Shown: positions 57,589 to 64,000 of the stretch, one piece after another
How the letters are laid out: each line of letters opens with the position of its first letter
How positions within the stretch are numbered: position 1 is the stretch's first letter
Assembly (NCBI GenBank): GCA_963729165.1
Contig: CAVSMM010000014.1
Coordinates: forward strand, 1 to 64,000
Direction: 5' to 3'
Origin: JACCZX01 sp963729165
Lineage (GTDB): Bacteria > Pseudomonadota > Gammaproteobacteria > Burkholderiales > Burkholderiaceae_F
Length of the DNA stretch: 64,000 nucleotides
Translations under genes and position numbers: made by a program
Notes under the pieces: generated by a model
Database searches by the model: none
What the model saw: only the letters and a program-made list of their open reading frames with translations
Told to the model about the DNA's origin: nothing

Positions 57589-59129
57589 CTAAAACCGCGG
57601 CAGATCGGGAAAGTTGAGTCGCCCGCCGTGCACATGCATCTTGCCGTACTCGGCACAACGCGTCAGCGTCGGAATCGCCTTGCCCGGATTGAGCAATCCA
57701 GCAGGATCGAATGCGCGCTTTACCGCAAAAAAAGATTCGAGCGTGGCCGAATCGAACTGTTGGCACATCTGATGGATTTTCTCGACGCCGACACCGTGCT
57801 CGCCGGTTACGGTGCCACCGACGGCGATCGATAGCTCGAGAATTTCGAATCCAAATTGTTCGGCGCGCATCACCGAATCCGGATCGTTGCAGTCGAACAT
57901 GATCAGCGGATGCAAGTTGCCATCGCCGGCATGAAACACATTGGCGCAGCGCAAGCCATACTTTGTTTCCATCGCACCGATTGCCTTCAGTACTTCGCCG
58001 AGGCGCTTGCGTGGAATCGTTCCGTCCATGCAGTAGTAGTCGGGCGAGACCCTGCCTACCGCGGGAAACGCTGCCTTGCGGCCTGCCCAAAAGCGATTCC
58101 GTTCGGCATCCGACTGCGACACCTCGAGCCGCGTCGCGCCATTCGCTTTGAGCACCGCTTCGATGCGCGCGATCTCCTCATCGACTTCTTCGCGCGTGCC
58201 GTCGGACTCCACCAGCAGTATCGATTCCGCATTCAAGTCATAACCGGCATTCACGAACGGCTCAACTGCGGCAACTGCCGGCCGGTCCATCATTTCCATG
58301 CCGGCCGGGATGATGCCGGCGGCAATCACTGCGGCGACGGCATCGCCTCCTTTGCCGACATCGTCGAACGATGCCATCACGACCTGCTGACGGACCGGCT
58401 TCGGCAACAGCTTCACCGTCGCCTCGGTCGTGATCAGCAACATGCCTTCGGAGCCGATGACCAGCGACAGCAAATCCAGGCCGGGCGAGTCGAATGCTTC
58501 GGAGCCGATTTCGATGACTTCGCCTTCGATCGTCACCCCGCGTACGCGCAGCACGTTGTGCAACGTCAGGCCGTACTTCAGGCAATGCACGCCGCCCGAA
58601 TTCTCGGCAATGTTGCCGCCGATCGTGCAAGCGATCTGACTCGACGGATCCGGTGCGTAGTACATCCCGAGATGCGCGACCGCTTCCGAAATCGCCAAGG
58701 TTGCGAACGCCCGGTTGAACGACAGCCGTGCACGCCAGCGGGTCGATGTTCAGAATGCGGTTGAATTTCGTGAGCGACAGCAACACGCCGCGTCCGTGCG
58801 GTAGTGCGCCGCCCGACGAGTCCAGTGCCCGCGCCCCGCGGCACGATGGGCACCTGCATCTCGAAGCAAACGCGCGCGATGCGTGCGACCTGCTCTTCGG
58901 TTTCGGGTAGCGCGACGATCATCGGCAATTGCCGATACATCGTCAGTCCGTCGCATTCGTACGGCCGCGTATCTTCTTCGCGCCAGAGCACGCAGCGTTC
59001 GGGCAGAAAGGATTTCAGCGCGGCGGCTACGACTCGCTGCCGATCAACGTCAACGGCGCCTGTGCCTTCAAGCGGGATGCGCTCCGCGAGCAGTTGCGAA
59101 GCGTGCGGTTGCGGCAGCGGTGCGTTCAT
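57589..59129 (-). CDS. glcD: Glycolate oxidase FAD-linked subunit GlcD (frameshifted)
   Basis: Catalytic FAD-linked subunit. N-terminal ALKSFLPERCVLWREEDTRPYE, PMIVALPETEEQVARI and VPRGAGTGLVG; the middle FNRILNIDPLACTAVVQPGV; then SQIACTIGGNIAENSGGVHC, LKYGLTLHNVL, GSEGMLLI, NVFHAGDGNLHPL and TVTGEHGVGVEK. Frames change near 58820 and 58705. Corrected length ~513 aa. Start is ATG 59129 (MNAPLPQPHAS) or ATG 59165; neither has a strong ribosome-binding site. First gene of glcDEF; divergent from the phosphodiesterase gene. Confidence 0.93.
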
Positions 59130-59249
59130 TTTTCGCAAGGTATCACGGTCGTCGCGTGTTGCCATGCCGCGCGGGGCCTGTCTGACGGTTCCGGTTCACC
59201 TGTCAGTCGTTCCATTGCGGCCTTCCCAGCATCGGCTACGCTCTGCGCA

Positions 59250-60044
59250 ATGCTGCTATGCCAGATCAGTGATCCGCACATCGTACCGAGGGCACTCTTG
59301 CTTATGGCAGGGTCGACACGGGACGCATGCTGCAGCGATGCGTGCACAAGATCCTTGCGTTGCCGCGCTTGCCCGACGCCGTCGTCGCGACCGGCGATCT
59401 GACAGACCACGGCACCGTCGAGGAATATCGGCTGTTGGCCGAACTGCTTGCGCCATTGCCAATGCCGGTCTATCTGGTCGCTGGTAATCATGATGATCGC
59501 GCGTGCGCTCCAGAGTGTTTTTCCAGCAGCACGCCCAGCTAATTGGGGAAGACGGCTTCCTGCAGTACGTCGTCGATGAATTTCGACGTGCGTCTGGTGG
59601 TGCTCGATACGACGGTGCCCGGAGAGCCGGGCGGCCACTTGTGCGCGCAGCGGCTGCAGTGGCTTGACCGTACGCTGCGGTGAATCGGATCGCCCGACCA
59701 TCATCGCGCAACATCACCCGCCGTTCGTAACCGGCCTTTCGATCATGGATGGCATGAGTCTCGCCAACCCGGAGGCCGAAGCTGCGGTCATCGCGCGGCA
59801 TGCACACGTCCAATGCATTATCAGCGGCCACTTTCACCGAACGATTCAGGCGCGCTTTGCGGGTACGGTCGCCTCGGTGTGTCCGAGCACCGCGCACCAA
59901 CTGACGCTCGACCTCACGCCCGGCGCCGACATTCGATTCACGCTTGAGCCGTCGGGCTTTCAGCTGCACCTATGGAATGGAAAGCAGGTGGTTACGCACA
60001 CGACGCCCGTAGAAGATTTTCCGACATGGGGATCGCGCAGTTAA
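59250..60044 (+). CDS. CpdA-like cyclic-nucleotide/metallophosphoesterase (several frameshifts)
   Basis: Calcineurin-like phosphoesterase. The metal-binding motifs appear in order but in different frames: LLCQISDPHIV, ATGDLTDHGTVEEY, LVAGNHDDR, IIAQHHPPFVTG and CIISGHFHRTIQA. The order and GxxxxHT-less ending match CpdA-type class III phosphodiesterases, which hydrolyse cAMP. Frames change near 59300, 59515 and 59680. Corrected length is ~265 aa. Its TAA overlaps the ATG of the next gene, a class III cyclase (TAATG), so production of the cyclase is probably coupled. Confidence 0.87.
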
Positions 60045-63000
60045 TGATCCGGTGTCCCGGATGCGGCGAGGAAAACCCGCCCAAGTTCAGGTTGTGCGGC
60101 TACTGCGGTACGCCACTGATCACCGCCGAAGCGTTGCCGGTGCACGAGGTGCGCAAGACGGTAACGCTGATCTTCAGCGACTTGAAAGATTCGACCGCAC
60201 TTGGCGAACGCCTGGACAACGAAGCGTTGCACGAAGTCAAGGAGCGCTATTTCAGCGCGATGGCCGCCGAGATCAAGCGCCATGGCGGCAAGATCGAAAA
60301 GTACATCGGCGACGCCATCATGGCGGTGTTCGGTCTGCCGCGTGCGCACGAGGACGATGCGTTGCGTGCGGTACGTGCCGCAATCGGCATGCAGACGGTG
60401 CTGCGCGGAGTTGAACGAGTCGTTGAAGTACGCGCTTCGGCGTCGTGCTGGCAAACCGCACCGGCGTGAACACCGGCGAGGTGGTTGCCGTCGACGATCC
60501 GACGCGCGGATCAGAAGCTCGCGACCGGAGACGCGGTCAACGTCACGGCGCGGCTCGAACAGGCCGCGCCGGCGAATGAAATTTACATCGGCGAGGTGAC
60601 GTACCGGCTCGTGCGCGACGCCGTCAAGGCGGAGCCGGTCGAGCCGTTGACGCTTGAAGGGCAAGTCGCAGCCGGTAGCCGCCTACCGCCTGATCTCTGC
60701 GCACGGGCAGGAGGGCAATGTGCGCGCGGCAAGACACGCCTGTGGTCGGGCGTGACGACGAGCTTGCGGTACTGCAGGCAGCATGGGAAACAGTCGGTCG
60801 CCGACGCGTGCGTGCCAGCATGGTGACAGTGATCGGCGATGCAGGCATCGGCAAGTCACGCTTGGTGCGCGAACTGATGGACCGGGTCGGCAGCGATGCG
60901 CGCATCATTTGCGGACGCTGCCTCGCATATGGCGAAGGCATCACGTTCTGGCCTTTGCGCGAGATGGTCGTCTTCGGCGGCGGAGATCCGCGGCGACGAC
61001 TCGCCGGAGATCGCACGCGAGAAAATGCTCGCCTGCACCGGCGACGCCGATGTGGCCGATCGCATGGCGTCGGCGACCGGACTAAGCGCTACGACGTTTC
61101 CGTTGCACGAGATCTACTGGGGTGCGCGCCGCTTCATGCAGACGCTCGCCGCGCAGGGCCCAGTGGTCGCGCTGTTCGACGACATTCACTGGGCCGAGCC
61201 TGCATTTCTGGATCTGCTCGAAAACCTGCTCGAGACGATTGGCGATGCGCCGGTGCTGTTGCTTGCGACGGCGCGCCACGAACTGCTGGAAGAGCGTCCG
61301 CAGTGGGGTGAACGCGAGCGTTCGAGCCGGCTCGTGCTGCAGCCGCTTGCGCGACGCGGCCGCGGCCCAGGTCGTGACGAATCTGCTCGGCGCGGCCGGC
61401 CTGCCGGACGCTCTGATGAGGCGCATCGTCGACGCGGCAGAGGGCAATCCGCTGTACGTCGAACAGATGCTGGCGATGCTGATCGACACCGGCGCCGTGC
61501 GACAGGAAGGCGGACAATGGGTCGGCGTTCAGGCACAGGCCGACATCGCAGTGCCGCCCACGATCCAGGCGCTGCTCGAAGCGCGCTTGGACAACCTGCA
61601 GCGCAGTGAACGCGCAGCCGCAGAGCCGGCCGCGGTGATCGGACTGGAGTTTCCGCAGTCCGCCGTGCAGGCACTCGCGCCGCCGCCGCTGCGCGACGGC
61701 ATCGAAGCACAACTGACGGCGTTGTCACGCAAGCACTTCATCCGGCCCATGACGTCGGTCGACTCAGAGTCGCGCTATCGCTTCGATCACCACCTGGTGC
61801 GCGACACCGTCTACAACGGTCTGCTCAAGCGTGCACGCGCCACGATGCACACCGAGTTCGTCAAATGGGCCGACCAGGTCAACGCCGAAAGCGACCGCGG
61901 GCAGGAATTCGAAGCGATCCTCGGCTATCACCTCGAGCAGGCCTACAAGCTATCTGAGCGAACTGGGCCCGATCGACGAGGCGGGTGCGGCGATCGGGCG
62001 CGACGGAGCGCGACGGCTGGCATCGGCCGCGCGGCGAGCGTTTGCGCGCGGCGACATGCATGCGGCGGCAAACCTCTACGGGCGTGCCGCTGCTCCTGCT
62101 AAGCGACGACGAGGGAGCGAACTCTTTGCTCCCCGAACTCGCAGAAGCTCTCATGAGTCTCGGCGACTTCGAGGGTGCTCGTGCCGGTCTTTGGAGGAAG
62201 CGCTCGCGATCAAGGGAAGCTCCCGGGGTAACATCTTCGTATATCTCTGTCTGCGTAGCCGTCAGGTTGCCGCAGCCTCCCTCCGCGTATACGGCTCGGC
62301 GACAAGGGCGGAAGCGCAGATGATCCGCTTCAACTCGTAGACGGAAGTGGTTCCTTCACTCGAACTAGGAGGGTGCCCACAACGAACTCGCCACTGCCTG
62401 GCGTTGTCGCTCGGCATGGTGCACGGAGTCGCAGGCTCGATACGCCAAGGTCGTTCCGAGAGCGCTGCAGGCATTCCCTAACTTGGTGAAGCTTGCCCGC
62501 AACGATCGCCTGGTGGCCCCCAAGGCGGCTGGATCTGTTGTGTTATGTTGCCCCTATACGGATCCTACCCCAATCTAACCCGCTGCGATCGCCCAGTGCG
62601 AGAAAGGCAATAGAAGGAGGGGACTCAGCGACCGGCAGGTCGAGGCAAGTCTGCTCTGCATGCTCGCAAGCCTTCGGGCAATGAACAGCGAACTTGAAAC
62701 CGCGCGTGAGTTTTATCAGTCGGGGCCGCGGGCATACTGCGCGACCTGGGCGAGGGCGCATTTGCTGGCGGCGAGCGGCATCTATGTCGCACTCGTAGAA
62801 CTACGGGGGGGCGACTCTGGCCTTGAGCAGAAAGAGAGGTGCGAGCGGATTTCGAATTCCTGCTGAAGATGCCGGTGAGAAGTATCACCTGTCGGGAATT
62901 GCCGCGTTGCTCGGCGCAACTGATTCAAGATCAAGGCCGTGATGAAGAGGCGCTTGCCCTGCTCACGACTTGCTGAAGAAATGAGTGCACCAAACGTGAC

Positions 63001-63322
63001 GTTCAGTTCGCAAGCCCTGTGGCGCTTCATTAAGGGCCCCCATACTGGCGCGCAGGAAAGAATATGGAGCAAGCCGAGCGCTCTGGCGCAAGCCGCGGTC
63101 GATCTGCTCAAGAGACACGGAACTGTGCGGGTCTGCCAAAATATGCGTTGTGCGGACTGGCTTCCGTTATGGGGAAGCGCTTGGCCGCACGATGCCGCGC
63201 TAGAGGCCAAGATCTTGTGCTATTTCTGCTTTTGCAATTTGGCGAAAGGCGATTTGTTCAACGCCGCTCAACGAAGTTCCTGGGGCATGAAATTGCGAAA
63301 GCTGCCTGTCGTGATTTAATCC
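60044..63322 (+). CDS. Zinc-ribbon/class III cyclase/AAA-type ATPase/TPR signalling protein (heavily frameshifted)
   Basis: Corrected, a single ~1,090-residue protein. N-terminal zinc ribbon CPGCGEENPPKFRLCGYCG; cyclase domain with VTLIFSDLKDSTALGERL, KYIGDAIMAVFGLPRAHEDD and ATGDAVNVTARLEQAAP; ATPase domain with PVVGRDDELAVLQAAW, Walker A GDAGIGKSRLVRE, Walker B VALFDDIHWAEPAFLDLLE, EGNPLYVEQMLAML and FDHHLVRDTVYNGLLKRAR; then TPR-like repeats (GDMHAAANLYGRAA, MLASLRAMNSELETAREFY, EQAERSGA-type fragments) to about 63320. At least eight frame changes occur, densest after 62,100, where codons are hard to follow. I judge these mostly as consensus errors but a decayed gene is possible. Exact 3' end is uncertain. 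Confidence 0.75.
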
Positions 63323-64000
63323 GGTCGGAGGCGCTCGCAGCATTGCGATCTCACAGCGCCCTGCATCGTCCGTCTGCATCAATAGAACTGCCAAAGGCCG
63401 TTATTTTTGAAGCCCTTGCCCGTGATCTCGATGTCCTTGTCGTTCTGTGCCGGTCCAGTCCAGCATGCCTGGTAAGAATTGTTTCCTCCGGCCGCAAATG
63501 CAGGGAAGTCCAGATGAGGACGAACAGTCTAAGAGGATGGCTGGCGTAACCGCCCCGGTTCTAATGCCGTAATAGCCTGACCGTAAATCCGACTGAGATC
63601 TGGCGTTGGATTTCCCTTAATGAGTGACGAGTCGATCGTCAGGTGCACTGTGAGTGCCGCGACCGCCGGATTCGTGCAAATGGTTGCGGGATCGGGAGGC
63701 GGATTTGAAACGACCTTCGGAAGCGAAACTTTGGTCTGGTAACAGGACTTGAAGCGATTTCCTCCCTTGCAGTTCAATATTCAGCCCCGCGGGGACTGGG
63801 GTCTGCTGGATTGAACCAATCCGCATTGAGTGCTGGCGAACGCCGGCCGCATGGTAATGTTCGTCGTAAACGGATCCGGCGCTCGACCCTAACCGATCTG
63901 GAAAAAAAAAAGAGTTGGCCCCCCCTCTTACCCCTCACGAACGTGATCGCGTTCCCTGCGTGTAGCTACGCGCACCATCCGTTGTCGAGTCGATCAGGTC
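63323..64000. other. Terminal low-quality stretch with only a broken frame
   Basis: No intact gene. It holds the minus-strand remnant described at 63379-63826, long homopolymers (A10 and C6-7 near 63901-63925) and no hairpin terminator that I can support. Confidence 0.5.
63379..63826 (-). CDS. Unidentified protein, 3' part, frameshifted
   Basis: Two minus-strand pieces look coding: one rich in Pro/Thr with Cys (YQTKVSLPKVV, PDPATICTNPAVAALTVHLTI, IYGQAITAL), the other reading FPAFAAGGNNSYQACWTG and DIEITGKGFKNNGLWQFY with a stop at 63379-63381. Together they may be the C-terminal part of a secreted or surface protein with disulfides. The 5' end would lie beyond the reliable sequence. No family is recognised. 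Confidence 0.35.

Overview
The window looks like chromosomal DNA of a high-GC betaproteobacterium, most probably Burkholderiales or a close uncultured relative. The basis is gene content and order: pilT-pilU divergent from yggS-proC, polA next to LOG / DUF2782 / thrB / BPSS1780-family genes, xseB-ispA-dxs, recG-oxyR-dps, glcDEF, and a leuS-lptE-holA-proA-hemJ run. No tRNA, rRNA, CRISPR array, transposase or phage gene was recognised.

Layout. 0-3.5 kb: conserved small proteins, a Tat-exported aldo/keto reductase, a DUF6064 membrane protein and a stand-alone 5'-3' exonuclease. 3.5-6.7 kb: a minus-strand chromate-resistance operon (chrB, chrA, rhodanese, ChrB C-terminal paralogue) with a perfect palindrome and a TATAAT box just upstream. 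6.7-12.1 kb: oxaloacetate decarboxylase-like protein, GNAT protein, a response-regulator relic, a PAS-GGDEF-EAL protein with altered motifs, and an orphan ugpB. 12.2-18.3 kb: ubiA, proC, yggS, pilT, pilU, CBS and zinc-ribbon proteins, gpx. 18.3-24.5 kb: an accessory block of visibly lower GC holding a class III cyclase/TPR protein, a vanadium-haloperoxidase/PAP2-like protein whose N-terminus is 34 uninterrupted Gly-Ala repeats, and a large HEFGH metallopeptidase-like protein. 24.5-32.5 kb: a tight minus-strand housekeeping operon. 32.5-45.2 kb: uvrD interrupted by a 354-residue intein, transglutaminase, BPSS1780-family protein, thrB, DUF2782, LOG, polA (3'-5' exonuclease residues lost), dienelactone hydrolase, ZIP transporter, sseA. 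45.2-55.3 kb: isoprenoid precursor genes, murB, ridA, recG, oxyR, dps. 55.3-59.1 kb: glcDEF. 59.2-63.3 kb: a cyclic-nucleotide phosphodiesterase coupled to a zinc-ribbon/cyclase/ATPase/TPR protein. The last 0.7 kb carries only a broken unknown reading frame.

Quality caveat. More than 20 genes, many of them essential (dxs, murB, ispA, ubiA), are split by one-base frameshifts that restore a full family-like protein when corrected. These look like consensus errors of a long-read or low-coverage assembly, not real pseudogenes. They create false fusions (PilT-PilU, YggS-ProC), a false overlap (haloperoxidase/metallopeptidase) and false truncations (Dps, Gpx). Coordinates of such genes below span the corrected gene.

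Functional links. OxyR, Dps, Gpx, chromate resistance and possibly the haloperoxidase point to oxidative and metal stress handling. The GGDEF-EAL protein, YajQ, two class III cyclases and a CpdA-like phosphodiesterase indicate active nucleotide second-messenger signalling. PilT/PilU indicate twitching motility. The most unusual items are the silk-like haloperoxidase with its convergent metallopeptidase, the UvrD intein with a possible GIY-YIG-like insert, and the proofreading-dead PolA.
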